From NCBI GenBank assembly GCA_900318465.1, contig ONKQ01000003.1:31850-95849 (forward strand): 64,000 bases of DNA, given 5' to 3'. Under the pieces are notes generated by a model that saw only the letters and a program-made list of their open reading frames with translations, did no database searches and was not told where the DNA came from. Origin of the DNA: an uncultured Bacteroidales bacterium. Lineage in GTDB: Bacteria > Bacteroidota > Bacteroidia > Bacteroidales > F082. The position numbers and the translations under genes are program-made. Positions 8,125 through 17,825 of this stretch are shown here, in pieces. Every line of letters begins with the position of its first letter. Position 1 is the stretch's first letter.

Positions 8125-8155
8125 CGCACTTTTCTGATTGCAAGCCACACATTAA

Positions 8156-8188
8156 TAAAAAAAGACAGCCGAAGCCATCTTTTTTTTG
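8156..8188. terminator. Bidirectional terminator behind pgk
   Basis: On the minus strand a 7-bp stem (AGATGGC with GCTGTCT, two G-T pairs) closes on a TTCG tetraloop, with a T run on each side. It lies 28 bases beyond the pgk stop and separates pgk from the toxin-antitoxin operon. Confidence 0.8.
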
Positions 8189-8208
8189 GTAAAATGAAAG
8201 CAATATCA

Positions 8209-9459
8209 TCATTTCCTAATCGCCGCAATGCCAGGCAGTTCCTTGCCTTCGATGGCTTCGAGCAGGGCACCGCCGCCAGTGCTGACATAGGAAACTTGGT
8301 CGGCGAGGCCGAACTTGTTGATGCAGGCCACCGAGTCGCCGCCGCCGATGAGCGAGAAAGCGCCGTCCTTGGTGGCTGCCGCAATGGCCTCGGCAATGGC
8401 CTTTGAACCCACAGCGAAGGTGTCGAACTCAAACACGCCGCAGGGACCGTTCCAAAGGATGGTCTTCGAGCCTTTGATGACGTTGGCGAAGAGTTCGCGG
8501 GTCTTCGGGCCGATGTCCATGCCTTCCCAGCCTTCGGGAATGTTCATCGGGTCAACCACTTGGGTGTCGGCATCGTTGGCGAACTTGTTGCCCACCACGC
8601 AATCTTCGGCAAGCACCAGATTGACGCCTTTTTCCTTGGCCTTGGCAAGGATGTCAAGAGCGAGGTCGAGTTTGTCCTCTTCGCAAATCGAGTTGCCGAT
8701 TTTGCCGCCGAGGGCTTTCTTGAAGGTGTAGGTCATGCCGCCGCAAAGGATGAGGTTGTCGACTTTGGTGAGCAGGTTCTCAATGATTTCAATCTTCGTG
8801 GAAACCTTCGAGCCACCCATGATGGCGGTGAAAGGATGTTGGATTTCGTTCATCACCTTGTTGACGGCGGCCACTTCCTTGCCCATCAGGTAGCCGTACA
8901 TCTTGTGGTCGGCATCGAAATAGTCGGCGATGAGGGCGGTTGAGGCGTGGGCGCGGTGAGCCGTGCCGAAAGCGTCGTTGATGTAGTATTCGCCATAGCC
9001 GGCAAGGGTCTTGGTGAATTCCTTCTGCGAGGCTTTCACGGCCTTCTTGGCTTCGTCGTAGCCTTCCTCGCCTTTCTCGATGCCGCGCGGCTTGCCTTCT
9101 TCCTCGGCATAGAAACGGAGGTTTTCAAGAACGATAACCTCACCAGGTTTCAATGCGTTCACTTGGTCGGTGGCTTTCATGCAGTCGTCGGCAAACTGGA
9201 CAGGACGGTTCAAAAGTTCTTCCAAGTGCTTGATAATCGGCTTGATGGAATACTTCGGGTCGGGGTTTTTCTTCGGGCGACCGAGGTGCGACATCAGCAC
9301 AACCATGCCTTTGTCGTTCAATACCTTATTAATAGTCGGCAGGGCGGCACGCATACGGGTGTCGTCGGTGATGTTGAAGTTGTCGTCCAACGGGACGTTG
9401 AAATCGACGCGGATAACCACGCGCTTGTTCTCAAAATTGATTTGATCGATGTTTACCAT
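8209..9459 (-). CDS. pgk: Phosphoglycerate kinase
   Basis: This 416-aa protein has the usual length. It catalyses ADP phosphorylation by 1,3-bisphosphoglycerate in glycolysis. Signatures: [14 protein letters not shown] near the N-terminus, [19 protein letters not shown], the nucleotide site WNGPCGVFE, and [13 protein letters not shown] followed by [10 protein letters not shown] at the C-terminus. It lies downstream of the lipid kinase gene, with 63 bases between that contain AT-rich direct repeats, and ends at a terminator with a TTCG loop. Confidence 0.97.
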   Translation of the reverse strand: MVNIDQINFENKRVVIRVDFNVPLDDNFNITDDTRMRAALPTINKVLNDKGMVVLMSHLGRPKKNPDPKYSIKPIIKHLEELLNRPVQFADDCMKATDQVNALKPGEVIVLENLRFYAEEEGKPRGIEKGEEGYDEAKKAVKASQKEFTKTLAGYGEYYINDAFGTAHRAHASTALIADYFDADHKMYGYLMGKEVAAVNKVMNEIQHPFTAIMGGSKVSTKIEIIENLLTKVDNLILCGGMTYTFKKALGGKIGNSICEEDKLDLALDILAKAKEKGVNLVLAEDCVVGNKFANDADTQVVDPMNIPEGWEGMDIGPKTRELFANVIKGSKTILWNGPCGVFEFDTFAVGSKAIAEAIAAATKDGAFSLIGGGDSVACINKFGLADQVSYVSTGGGALLEAIEGKELPGIAAIRK

Positions 9460-9461
9460 GA

Positions 9462-9538
9462 TATTTAGATTTAAGATTTAAAATTCAAGATTTAAGATTG
9501 ACTTCATCGAATGTTTCGCATTTCAAGATTTAAAATTA
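9462..9538. repeat. AT-rich direct repeats in the pgk leader
   Basis: AAGATTTAAAATT-type units are repeated three to four times. On the pgk strand they read as AATCTTAAATC units just before the start. Similar leaders lie before the ornithine carbamoyltransferase gene (24660-24705) and glnA (50702-50731). Confidence 0.6.
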
Positions 9539-10491
9539 TGATTTTCAGGGACTACCATATTGATTGAGAGTGGAATCATCTCGAAGTCGAAAGGTGAATT
9601 GGTGAGGTTTTCGCCTTCGGTTTCGAGCGTGAGGTTGTGGGCGGGAATGGATACGATTCTGATTTTCTTTCCCCTGAAGGTGCTGACTTCCTTCAATTTG
9701 TTGATGAAAGTCCCATCGTATATTTTAGTGACATTGGCGGCAAATTTAGGTATGCTCACCTTGCGGATGGCGGTAATGTCAAACAAACCGTCGTTGGGAA
9801 TGGCCTTGGGCATCATCATCATGCCTCCCCCGTTGTAACGGCAGTTGCCTACTGAAAGACTGAGGATTTCCTCGTCGATAACCATTTGGTCGTCCACAGT
9901 CAGTTGAACGTGGACACAGTCGTATTGGAACAGGCATTTTGCCACATTAAGCATGTATCGTGGTGCGCCTCCCTTGCCTTGTGCCTTCATGACATTCGTG
10001 GTCTTGCACACAAAATCATCGAGGCCTGTTCCAGCGGCATTCAAAAAATAACGCACCTGCGGGTCGCCGTGGTTGTAATACGTCACCTTGCCGATGTCGT
10101 GCCTAAATGTGCATCCCTTCTTAATGATTCTCACATTTTTCTGGTGGTCAATGTCAAAGCCGAAAGTGCGCCGCCAGTCGTTGCCCGTGCCCATCGGAAT
10201 GATGCCCATCGTGATTTGTTCAGTCGGGAAGCGTTTTTGGGTGAAAATGCCGTTGATTACCTCGTTGTTGGTGCCGTCACCGCCAATCGAAACTATTTTC
10301 GTATAGCCTTTTTCGGTGATGTTGTCGCGCACCAATTCGATGGCGTGACCTTGATGCTTTGTGACAAAAAAATCAAACGCAATACCCTCATTAATAAGGA
10401 TTTGCTTAATTTGTGGCCAGTCTTTTTCCGCCTTCCCGATAGAAGCTTTGGGATTGACGATGACCAACCATTTATTGTTTTCTTCGTTCAT
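9523..10491 (-). CDS. Lipid kinase of the YegS/DgkB diacylglycerol kinase family
   Basis: This 322-aa protein has the size of bacterial DAGK-catalytic-domain proteins. Visible motifs are IVNPKAS at the N-terminus, the nucleotide-binding SIGGDGTNNEVINGI (about residues 68-82), PMGTGNDW, and GGGMMMMPKAIPNDGLFDI in the C-terminal beta-sandwich. It phosphorylates diacylglycerol or a related lipid, probably in phospholipid recycling; the exact substrate is not shown. It has its own promoter (10519-10512). Confidence 0.85.
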   Translation of the reverse strand: MNEENNKWLVIVNPKASIGKAEKDWPQIKQILINEGIAFDFFVTKHQGHAIELVRDNITEKGYTKIVSIGGDGTNNEVINGIFTQKRFPTEQITMGIIPMGTGNDWRRTFGFDIDHQKNVRIIKKGCTFRHDIGKVTYYNHGDPQVRYFLNAAGTGLDDFVCKTTNVMKAQGKGGAPRYMLNVAKCLFQYDCVHVQLTVDDQMVIDEEILSLSVGNCRYNGGGMMMMPKAIPNDGLFDITAIRKVSIPKFAANVTKIYDGTFINKLKEVSTFRGKKIRIVSIPAHNLTLETEGENLTNSPFDFEMIPLSINMVVPENHNFKS

Positions 10492-10511
10492 TCGTTAATG
10501 AAATTTGGGGT

Positions 10512-10519
10512 CAAAGATA
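10512..10519 (-). promoter_or_regulatory. -7 box of the lipid kinase gene
   Basis: The minus strand reads TATCTTTG, 20 bases before the ATG at 10491, directly after the proS terminator. Confidence 0.6.
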
Positions 10520-10520
10520 T

Positions 10521-10555
10521 AAAAAAATCCGGCAGAATATTCAATCTGCCGGATT
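10521..10555 (-). terminator. Terminator of proS
   Basis: AATCCGGCAGA (10526-10536) pairs perfectly with TCTGCCGGATT (10545-10555); on the minus strand a T run follows (complement of 10521-10527). It lies 19 bases past the proS stop. Confidence 0.9.
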
Positions 10556-10574
10556 TTGTTGATTTATTCTGAAC

Positions 10575-12302
10575 TTAATCCTTAGGCGTCAAAGCCGCAA
10601 TCATTTCGGCAATCTTGGCTTTTACCTCTTCAACGACGTTGTCAGGATTAAGGTCTGCTTTGAAGCTCTTGTCGCGAGTGACAAACTCCAAAGCGTTGCG
10701 TTCCAGCGTTTTCGGGCTGACCACGATGCGCAGCGGCACACCCAACAGGTCGGCATCGGAGAACATCACGCCCGCGCTAATGTTGCGGTCGTCGTAAAGC
10801 ACCTCCACGCCAGCTTTCTTCAGGTCTTCATACACCTTGTCGGCCACGCGGCGCACATTTTCGTCAGCCACGCGCAGGGCGCACACTTGCACCTGCCACG
10901 GCGCGATGGTGATGGGCCAAATGGGGCCGTAGTCGTCGCGGCTTACCTCGCAAACCGAGGCAATCAAACGACCCACGCCGATGCCGTAGCAGCCCATGAT
11001 GGGGTATTTCAGCGTGTTGTCGCTGTCAAGATACTGCATATTCATCGAGACGGTGTATTTCGTGCCGAGTTGGAAGATGTTGCCCACCTCAATGCCACGG
11101 CTGATGGTGATGCTGTGTTTGCCACACACCGGGCAAATACCGCCTTCGGTGGCCTTGGCTACGCTGTCGTACTTCACCTCACCAAGGTCGCGGGCCATGT
11201 TCATGCCCTTGTAGTGGTAGTTCACTTTGTTGGCACCCGCCACAAACGAATTCAAAGTTTTCAGCGACTCGTCATAGACTACAGTGATGCCTTCAGGCAA
11301 GCCCTTCGGCCCGATGAAGCCAGGGCAGATGCCCATCTCAGGAGTGACGGTGGCTGCATGAACCTCGGCGCAAAGCAGGTTGCGGAGCTTGGTCTCATTC
11401 ACTTCAAGGTCGCCGCGCAGGAAAACGATGACCAATGAATCATCCATATTTCTCTGATACAGAACGGCTTTGCACGATTGCAAAGGTGACTTGTGCAAGA
11501 AGTTGCACACCTCTTCTATGGTCTTTTGGTCGGGGGTGTAGACCTCTTCCAAAGGCTCGATGGGGTATTCCTCGTTGTGGACGATGCAATCAGCGGCTTC
11601 GCTGTTGGAGCGGTAGCCACACTCGGGGCAAATGACGATGGTGTCTTCGCCTATGTCGGTGAGCAACATGAACTCATGCGACACACGACCGCCCATCATT
11701 CCTGAATCGGACTTCACGGCCACCACCTGAGGCACACCGCAACGCGAAAAAATGCGCTCGTAGGCATGGTAAGCCTCGGCGTAATACTGCTCCAAGTCCT
11801 CTTGCGAGGTGTGGAAGCTGTAAGCATCCTTCATCGTGAACTCGCGGGTGCGGATGAGGCCGCCACGCGAGCGTGGTTCGTCACGGAACTTGGTCTGGAT
11901 TTGGTAGATCATGAAAGGATACTGCGTGTAGCTCTTCGCGGCATCGCGGGCCAATTGCACAGCGGCTTCCTCATGGGTCATGCCAAGCACCATGTCGATA
12001 CCGTTGCGGTCCTTGAAGCGGAGCAGCTCTGAGCCGATGCTGCTGTATCTCCCCGACTCTTGCCACAGCGTTCCAGGCATCACGACGGGGAACATGACCT
12101 CTTGTCCGTCGATGCGATCCATCTCCTCACGGATGATGTTTTCTATCTTTTTTGCAATGCGCTTGGTCGGCATGAAGAACGAAAACAGGCCGGTACCCAC
12201 CGACTTGATGTATCCACCGCGCACCATAAGTGCTTGACTTTCAAACACGCAGTCAGCTGGTGCCTTCTTGAATCTTTCTCCTAATAGGGTTGCTACTTTC
12301 AT
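10575..12302 (-). CDS. proS: Prolyl-tRNA synthetase, bacterial type with editing insertion
   Basis: This 575-aa class II synthetase charges tRNA-Pro. Motif 2 is FRDEPRSRGGLIRTREF, motif 3 is MGCYGIGVGRLIASV. The region between motifs 2 and 3 (about residues 225-405) has the editing (INS) domain of bacterial-type enzymes, and length matches type 1 ProRS rather than the shorter archaeal/eukaryote-like type I expect in Bacteroides and relatives. Promoter box at 12348-12341 and a strong terminator downstream make it a single-gene unit. Confidence 0.95.
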   Translation of the reverse strand: MKVATLLGERFKKAPADCVFESQALMVRGGYIKSVGTGLFSFFMPTKRIAKKIENIIREEMDRIDGQEVMFPVVMPGTLWQESGRYSSIGSELLRFKDRNGIDMVLGMTHEEAAVQLARDAAKSYTQYPFMIYQIQTKFRDEPRSRGGLIRTREFTMKDAYSFHTSQEDLEQYYAEAYHAYERIFSRCGVPQVVAVKSDSGMMGGRVSHEFMLLTDIGEDTIVICPECGYRSNSEAADCIVHNEEYPIEPLEEVYTPDQKTIEEVCNFLHKSPLQSCKAVLYQRNMDDSLVIVFLRGDLEVNETKLRNLLCAEVHAATVTPEMGICPGFIGPKGLPEGITVVYDESLKTLNSFVAGANKVNYHYKGMNMARDLGEVKYDSVAKATEGGICPVCGKHSITISRGIEVGNIFQLGTKYTVSMNMQYLDSDNTLKYPIMGCYGIGVGRLIASVCEVSRDDYGPIWPITIAPWQVQVCALRVADENVRRVADKVYEDLKKAGVEVLYDDRNISAGVMFSDADLLGVPLRIVVSPKTLERNALEFVTRDKSFKADLNPDNVVEEVKAKIAEMIAALTPKD

Positions 12303-12340
12303 ATCTGGTATTCTTTTGTTTGTTCCATTAATTTGGGCTG

Positions 12341-12348
12341 CAAAGGTA
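12341..12348 (-). promoter_or_regulatory. -7 box of proS
   Basis: The minus strand reads TACCTTTG, 38 bases before the proS ATG. Confidence 0.6.
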
Positions 12349-12400
12349 CGGATTTTTTCGGTAAGTTTGGAAAACTGATAGTTTTAGGGCTTGGGTTGGG

Positions 12401-13702
12401 TTAGAGTCTTGATTTCAGCGTTTCCTTGAAGGCAAACAAAGGGATGTTTTCAACCCAATCTTGGTCAATGTGATTCCGCATGGAAAAACGCAATGCTTTT
12501 AGTTCGGGATGGCTTACCATAAAGGTTTTCAGCGACTTGGACTGTAAATTAATTTCCGATTTCACCTCAACAGGATAAACTTGTTCCCCGATTTGCAAGG
12601 CAAAATCAATCTCGATGGTGGAATTATCAACGCTGTGATAATAAACGGGGATGTCGGTGGTAGCCAACTGTGTATAGGCAAACAATTCCGTGAAAGCACC
12701 CTTGTATTCCTTGAAAATGTCATTGCCAATCATCACTAACGACGACGGAGCTTTTACCAAGGCACCCATTAGGCCGACATCGAGAAGGAACAACTTAAAC
12801 GCCGAAAAATCCTCGTAAAACTTGAGTGGCATCTTGATGTCACTCACCCGACTCACCTTGTAAACCAAGCCAGCGTCTATGAGCCATTGGATGGCTTCCT
12901 CGAATTGTGCGGCACGAGCACCTTTCTTCATGGCACCATAAATGAACTTCTTGTTGTCTTTGGCCAACTGTGAGGGAATGCTGTCCCATACCATATTGAT
13001 TCGCGGCACTTCGTTAGAGGGCGCATGTTTCGAGAAATCATAACGGTAGGCCGCCAAGATTCTTTCCTGAATCCGCCTCACTTCCTGAAGCCCATGGCCT
13101 TGGGTATAGGCCAGCACCGCCTCAGGCATTCCGCCAACATAATAATACTGCCTCAACAGGTCGATATAGTCTTCGGCTAAGGCATCGATGGTGTCCCAGT
13201 CTTGTTGTCGCAAGGCTTTTAGCAAGGATTGTTTTCCCATGGCATCAAGAAACTCTTCGTAGGTCATGGGAAACAGCCGCAACATATCAACTTTTCCGAC
13301 AGGGAAAGAAGCGTTGCCATGCAGGGAAATACCCAACAGCGAGCCAGCCACAACGATATGATATTGTGGTGTTTCCTCATAGAAATACTTCAATGCTTCC
13401 AATGCTACCGGACATTCTTGTATCTCGTCAAGAATAATCAATGTGTCGTTGGGCGTAATGTCGGTTTCTGAATGTGCCGAAAGCAATCGGATGAGTCTTC
13501 CGGCTCCGCCACCTTCGTTGAAGAATTGTCGCGCTTTTTCGTCGCGGTCAAAACTGATGTGTACGGTTTTTGCATATTCCGAACGCCCGAATTCTTTAAG
13601 GATGTAGGTTTTTCCCACTTGTCTGGCACCTTGCAGAATGAGCGGTTTTCTGTTTGCACTTTGTTTCCATTGTATTAAATCCTCAATTACAGCTCTATAC
13701 AT
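12401..13702 (-). CDS. AAA-family ATPase with DUF4143 domain (copy 1)
   Basis: This 433-aa protein has Walker A GARQVGKT (25-32), Walker B LIILDEIQ (about 92-99), a sensor-like VVAGSLLG, and a C-terminal DUF4143 domain with a restriction-endonuclease-like fold (EIDFALQIGEQVYPVEVKS). The family (AAA_14/DUF4143) is common in Bacteroidota in many variable copies; its role is unknown, with mobile or defence roles suggested. A paralogue is at 57311-58648. Both have three phased 33-base repeats before the start. Confidence 0.88.
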   Translation of the reverse strand: MYRAVIEDLIQWKQSANRKPLILQGARQVGKTYILKEFGRSEYAKTVHISFDRDEKARQFFNEGGGAGRLIRLLSAHSETDITPNDTLIILDEIQECPVALEALKYFYEETPQYHIVVAGSLLGISLHGNASFPVGKVDMLRLFPMTYEEFLDAMGKQSLLKALRQQDWDTIDALAEDYIDLLRQYYYVGGMPEAVLAYTQGHGLQEVRRIQERILAAYRYDFSKHAPSNEVPRINMVWDSIPSQLAKDNKKFIYGAMKKGARAAQFEEAIQWLIDAGLVYKVSRVSDIKMPLKFYEDFSAFKLFLLDVGLMGALVKAPSSLVMIGNDIFKEYKGAFTELFAYTQLATTDIPVYYHSVDNSTIEIDFALQIGEQVYPVEVKSEINLQSKSLKTFMVSHPELKALRFSMRNHIDQDWVENIPLFAFKETLKSRL

Positions 13703-13711
13703 AATGAATTG

Positions 13712-13799
13712 ACATTTATTCTGACGACTTTTGTCTGCAAAGTTACACTTTTTCTGACGACTTTTTGAATAAATTTGACACTTTTTCTAACGAGTTTGA
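13712..13799. repeat. Three 33-base-phased direct repeats before ATPase copy 1
   Basis: The shared core ACACTTTTTCTGACGACTTT starts at 13712 (diverged), 13745 and 13778, exactly 33 bases apart. The first copy begins 9 bases before the ATG (13702). A TAACTTTG box (13745-13738, minus strand) overlaps the junction of copies 1 and 2. Confidence 0.85.
13738..13745 (-). promoter_or_regulatory. -7 box of ATPase copy 1
   Basis: The minus strand reads TAACTTTG, 35 bases before the ATG, embedded in the 33-base repeats. Confidence 0.5.
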
Positions 13800-13806
13800 G
13801 ATTTTA

Positions 13807-16797
13807 TCACTTCGGCAATTCAATAACAAACTTTGCCCCCTTCCCTTCTTCACTCTCAAACGAAATTTTTCCTCCAGCGGACTGCACGATATTATAAGTT
13901 AGCGATAGTCCTACGCCCGAACCGCCCGTCTTGGTGGTGAAATTGGGCAGGAAAATCTGTCCCTTGTCTTCCTCCTTAATGCCTTTGCCATTATCCTTGA
14001 CGCTGATAACAAAATCTGTTTCAGTGGATTGCAAAGTAACTTCAATCTTCCCATTAGGCTTTGAGCCAATGGCTTGCGTGGCGTTCTTGACCAGGTTGCC
14101 GATGGCACTGTTCAGGTTGGTCTTGTCGCCGTTGAAGGTGTGGTCTTTTTTCTTGTCATAAATGTAATTGAAAGTGATGTTCTCCGCATTGTCATAAAGG
14201 TTCACCACATTGCCGACCAACTCGGCTAAATCGAGTGGTTGTGGGTGATTTTCAGGCAGTTTGGCATAGCGTGAGAACGAAGAGGCAATGTCCGAAAGGG
14301 CATCAATTTGTTCAATCAAGGTGTTGGCTGTGCGTTGGATTTGTTCTGGTGTGGCTTTGCCGTTTTCGATGTTGCGTTGCAGCATCTGCACACTGAGGCG
14401 CATCGGCGTGAGCGAGTTCTTGATTTCGTGTGCCACCTGTCGGGCCACGCCGCGCCATGCCGATTCTGCCGTGGTGCGTTTCAGTTCGGCGGCACTCTTT
14501 TCCAACTCCACAATGAGTTGGTTGTATTGTTTCACCAAAGCCCCGATTTCGTCGTTTCGTCTCCATTCCAAAGGCTCGTTCTTTTGATCAAACTTGATGT
14601 TTCCCAACTTGTTCTGTATCAATGCTAAAGGTTGTGTCAGCCTATTGGTGATTCTCAACACGAAAATCAAAGCGAGACCCAACAAAATGATGATGATATT
14701 GATATAGGTGAGCACAAAATCCTTGATTTCCCTTTGCAGGTCGGTGGCACTTGAAAAATAGGGTGTGTTCAAGAAGGCCAAGGTGTTGCCGCGTTCATCC
14801 GTAATCGGGAGATAGACTGATTCGTAAACACCTTTACCCAATTGTTCTTTATGGGTATAGTATAACGCCTTGTTTCTGAACATGTTCTGGTAGGCTTCGG
14901 CATTCATGATGGGGGCTTGCAGGATGAGTTCGTAGATTTCGGGTCGTGTGGTGGCGATAAGCTTCCCATCAATGCTGTACAGGTTGAGGTCGGTGAAGAA
15001 CGTGTTGGCGTAATGTTGCATGATTTCCGCCCAAGTGTCTCTCGAGGCATGTCCAATCAAATGCTCGAAATTGATGTTGTTCTGCATCTCTATCGACAGG
15101 GTTCGCGAAGTCTCAAACTGTTCCGTCATGGTTTTTTGGTTGTAGAGGCTACGCATGTAAATGACGGAAACCGGACCGATGGCCAAGAAAGCAACACCAA
15201 GAGTGGTGAATACTACACTTTGTAGGCGATAGCGAAAACTGCGGTCTTTCCAAGTGTTTTGTTTTTTTGGTTTCAACAGCCAATAGATGAAAATGTAAGG
15301 GATGAGCAATCCAAGGAAAAACAAGGCAAATGGCCCCGAGATTTTCGACCAGCCTTTTCGTGGTGTACTGATAATGAGGACGTTACTCTCTCCGTTGTCG
15401 ATGGTGTAATGCTTGTAACCGTTTCCATAAGTAAACTCTCGGTCTTTGGTGTTTATGTCCTTGAGGAAATTCGGATAGACATATTTCCCGTATTTGTAGA
15501 CGAGGATGTTGTCGCGAAAGTTAGCCACCGAATAATCGTAGGGCTTCTCACTGTTTTGTTCTTGCAAAAGTTGTGGGAAACCGAAACCTTCGGGAGCAAT
15601 GGGTTTGTAGAATTCGTAATACAAAGTCCGCTGTTGGAGCGAATCTGGAGAATGCAGCACAAATTTAGCCAAATAATTGGGATCGAGGGTGTTATAGTCC
15701 ATAAAAAACAAACCATCCCCTACCCTTTTCTGGCGGTTGTTGGCGAGTTTTCCAAGGAAATAATCGTCACAATTTGCTACAGTATCTTCAGGCTGGATGT
15801 TGATTTCTTCATCGGGTGCACAGATGGTCAAAGAGGCTTGGTAGGCTTTCATGGTTTCGTCAAAGAGCAATTCCTTGGAGTAGCCAAGCACCACATCGGC
15901 TAACACATTGCTTTCGGCAAACAGTATTTCATTGAACGAAGAATCAGCCTTGATTTCGTTGGCAAACCGTAGAAACGCATTCTCAAAATCCGTGTCGCGT
16001 TTTTGGAGCAAATGCTCAGCCATAGCCGCCATTTCCGCATTTTCCATTTTGCGATTACGCTCATAATATAAATAGGTGGCAGCAATGGCGAGAAGAAGTA
16101 TTGTGGCAATGCCGTATTCAACCTTGAATTTTGAAGTTTTTTGAGCTGGGGCTTTGTTTCTGGGAATCATGAATACAATGGCCATGATGAACAGTACGAT
16201 CACAATACCTCCAACAACCAACCAAAATGTTTTACTAAAGGTTGAAGGGCTTTCAATTTGGCAGTAGGCGAGACTTTTTCCTTGTCTTGATTTTATCTCA
16301 AAACCCTCATTATCTGTAAAATGAATCTTGGAATCAATGAGTCCTCTAAAAGCCAAAAATCTGTTTTCAAAAAAGTCATTCTCCAATCTATAAGTTGTGT
16401 TGAGCAGTTTGAAAACATAATAATCGAGGTTACCTTTGCTGAAGGTGCGAACATAATAATCACCAGTAAGCAGGTTGCAAATGGTGTCATTGTTTGGATT
16501 CACTTTGCGGCGTATGAGTTTGGGTCCTACGAGGTTGTTGTTCCAATATAGGAGCGAATCATTGTGAAAAACAAAAAGACCGACTTTGGCTACATTGTAT
16601 TGATGATAGTTAGCGCTGTTGGATATTAGATCTTGGATTTCCGTTTCCACATCCTCAACCGACAGCTGCACCAATCGGGCACAGTTTTGTGGCTGTCTAA
16701 GATAAAGCGACGTAATCCCGGCAACAAGCAGGATTCCAACCGCAATAGCGAACATCATCCAGCCCAAGATCCTTCTATTTTTCCTTTTTTTGCCCAA
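13807..16797 (-). CDS. Membrane sensor histidine kinase, NtrY-like
   Basis: This 996-aa protein has an N-terminal membrane helix (about 12-32), further helices near 185-210, 225-245, 480-505 and 535-555, an extracytoplasmic sensor, and a last helix near 685-710 followed by a HAMP-like stretch (RITNRLTQPLALIQNKLG). The kinase core has His790 in VAHEIKNSLTPM, N box NLVKNATQ (about 903-910), and glycine boxes DNGKG (935-939) and GSGVGLSL. Order and length fit the NtrY class. The sensed signal is unknown, and no response regulator gene is adjacent. Confidence 0.88.
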   Translation of the reverse strand: MGKKRKNRRILGWMMFAIAVGILLVAGITSLYLRQPQNCARLVQLSVEDVETEIQDLISNSANYHQYNVAKVGLFVFHNDSLLYWNNNLVGPKLIRRKVNPNNDTICNLLTGDYYVRTFSKGNLDYYVFKLLNTTYRLENDFFENRFLAFRGLIDSKIHFTDNEGFEIKSRQGKSLAYCQIESPSTFSKTFWLVVGGIVIVLFIMAIVFMIPRNKAPAQKTSKFKVEYGIATILLLAIAATYLYYERNRKMENAEMAAMAEHLLQKRDTDFENAFLRFANEIKADSSFNEILFAESNVLADVVLGYSKELLFDETMKAYQASLTICAPDEEINIQPEDTVANCDDYFLGKLANNRQKRVGDGLFFMDYNTLDPNYLAKFVLHSPDSLQQRTLYYEFYKPIAPEGFGFPQLLQEQNSEKPYDYSVANFRDNILVYKYGKYVYPNFLKDINTKDREFTYGNGYKHYTIDNGESNVLIISTPRKGWSKISGPFALFFLGLLIPYIFIYWLLKPKKQNTWKDRSFRYRLQSVVFTTLGVAFLAIGPVSVIYMRSLYNQKTMTEQFETSRTLSIEMQNNINFEHLIGHASRDTWAEIMQHYANTFFTDLNLYSIDGKLIATTRPEIYELILQAPIMNAEAYQNMFRNKALYYTHKEQLGKGVYESVYLPITDERGNTLAFLNTPYFSSATDLQREIKDFVLTYINIIIILLGLALIFVLRITNRLTQPLALIQNKLGNIKFDQKNEPLEWRRNDEIGALVKQYNQLIVELEKSAAELKRTTAESAWRGVARQVAHEIKNSLTPMRLSVQMLQRNIENGKATPEQIQRTANTLIEQIDALSDIASSFSRYAKLPENHPQPLDLAELVGNVVNLYDNAENITFNYIYDKKKDHTFNGDKTNLNSAIGNLVKNATQAIGSKPNGKIEVTLQSTETDFVISVKDNGKGIKEEDKGQIFLPNFTTKTGGSGVGLSLTYNIVQSAGGKISFESEEGKGAKFVIELPK

Positions 16798-16908
16798 ATT
16801 GCTCTTATTTTGTTGGAAATTATATGTTTACAGCCTCTTCAATTTAAGCTGTTTTTCGGCCTTTGTTCATACCCTAATTCATTTTTCTTCAAAAACGCCT
16901 CAAACGCC

Positions 16909-17817
16909 CTAAAATTGCCCAATTTTTCGATTTGCCTCTTTTTGCTTCTCAAAAACATAGACCTTACTCGACCATTCCTTGGATTTTCTGGCTTTGCAAT
17001 TTGATAACAACCCTCGGAACGTGCCGCGCAGCAAAGGCAAGGAATGATGCATGTATTGTTCGCTCATGTAGGAGATGTAATAGGCATCCCAAACGAGTTT
17101 GTCTGTTTCGATGAGATTCATGCCTTGGGCTTTGAAGATTTTCACCAAGGTTTTCTGGTTGAAATGGTTCAAATGTCGTGGCACGTCGTATGCAGCCCAT
17201 TTTTCCTTGTAATATTCGGCATCGTATGATTTGTAGTTGGGCAACGCTATGACGATTCTTCCATCGGGTTTGATGAGGCGTTGCAGTTGCTCGACTTGCC
17301 ATTTCAGGTTGTCCACATGTTCCAACACATGCCACATGGTGATGACATCGAAGGTTTCGTCTGGAATGTTTTCCATATCTTCACTCGAAAGAATCTCTGC
17401 CTTGATGCGTTTTTTGGCGATGGCTTTGGCATCTTCTGAGGGTTCCACGCCCGTGCATTGCCAGCCGTGTTGCTCTGCGGTATGCAAGAAATCCCCTACT
17501 CCACAGCCGATGTCCAACATTTTTCCGATGCTTTTGCCTTTTGTGGCCATCTTGTATTTGTGTTTCAAGTTGACTGATTTGACGCTTTCATACATTTTCG
17601 GGATGAATCCTGTCTTGTTTTCTTGGTGGCTATAGTATTCCTCCGATTTATAGTACGCTCCGATTTTGTCCTTCTCAGGTCTTGGCTCTGTGAAAAGCAA
17701 GCCGCATTGAAGACATTCATGGATTTGGAAGTCCTCGTGTGTGAGAAATTCATCCTTCAACCAGAGGTAAATCTGTGTTTTTTCTGAGTCGCACCAAGGG
17801 CATTTATAGTTGTTCAT
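16909..17817 (-). CDS. SAM-dependent methyltransferase with N-terminal zinc ribbon
   Basis: This 302-aa protein has four cysteines in pairs (Cys6/Cys9 and Cys35/Cys38) forming a probable zinc ribbon. The class I methyltransferase domain follows, with motif I LDIGCGVGDF (101-110), VEPSEDA, and TMWHVLEHVDN. Such Methyltransf_23 proteins in Bacteroidota often modify sugars or small molecules; substrate unknown. A parS-like palindrome lies 9 bases before its ATG, between it and mnmG. Confidence 0.85.
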   Translation of the reverse strand: MNNYKCPWCDSEKTQIYLWLKDEFLTHEDFQIHECLQCGLLFTEPRPEKDKIGAYYKSEEYYSHQENKTGFIPKMYESVKSVNLKHKYKMATKGKSIGKMLDIGCGVGDFLHTAEQHGWQCTGVEPSEDAKAIAKKRIKAEILSSEDMENIPDETFDVITMWHVLEHVDNLKWQVEQLQRLIKPDGRIVIALPNYKSYDAEYYKEKWAAYDVPRHLNHFNQKTLVKIFKAQGMNLIETDKLVWDAYYISYMSEQYMHHSLPLLRGTFRGLLSNCKARKSKEWSSKVYVFEKQKEANRKIGQF

Positions 17818-17825
17818 AGTTTCTA

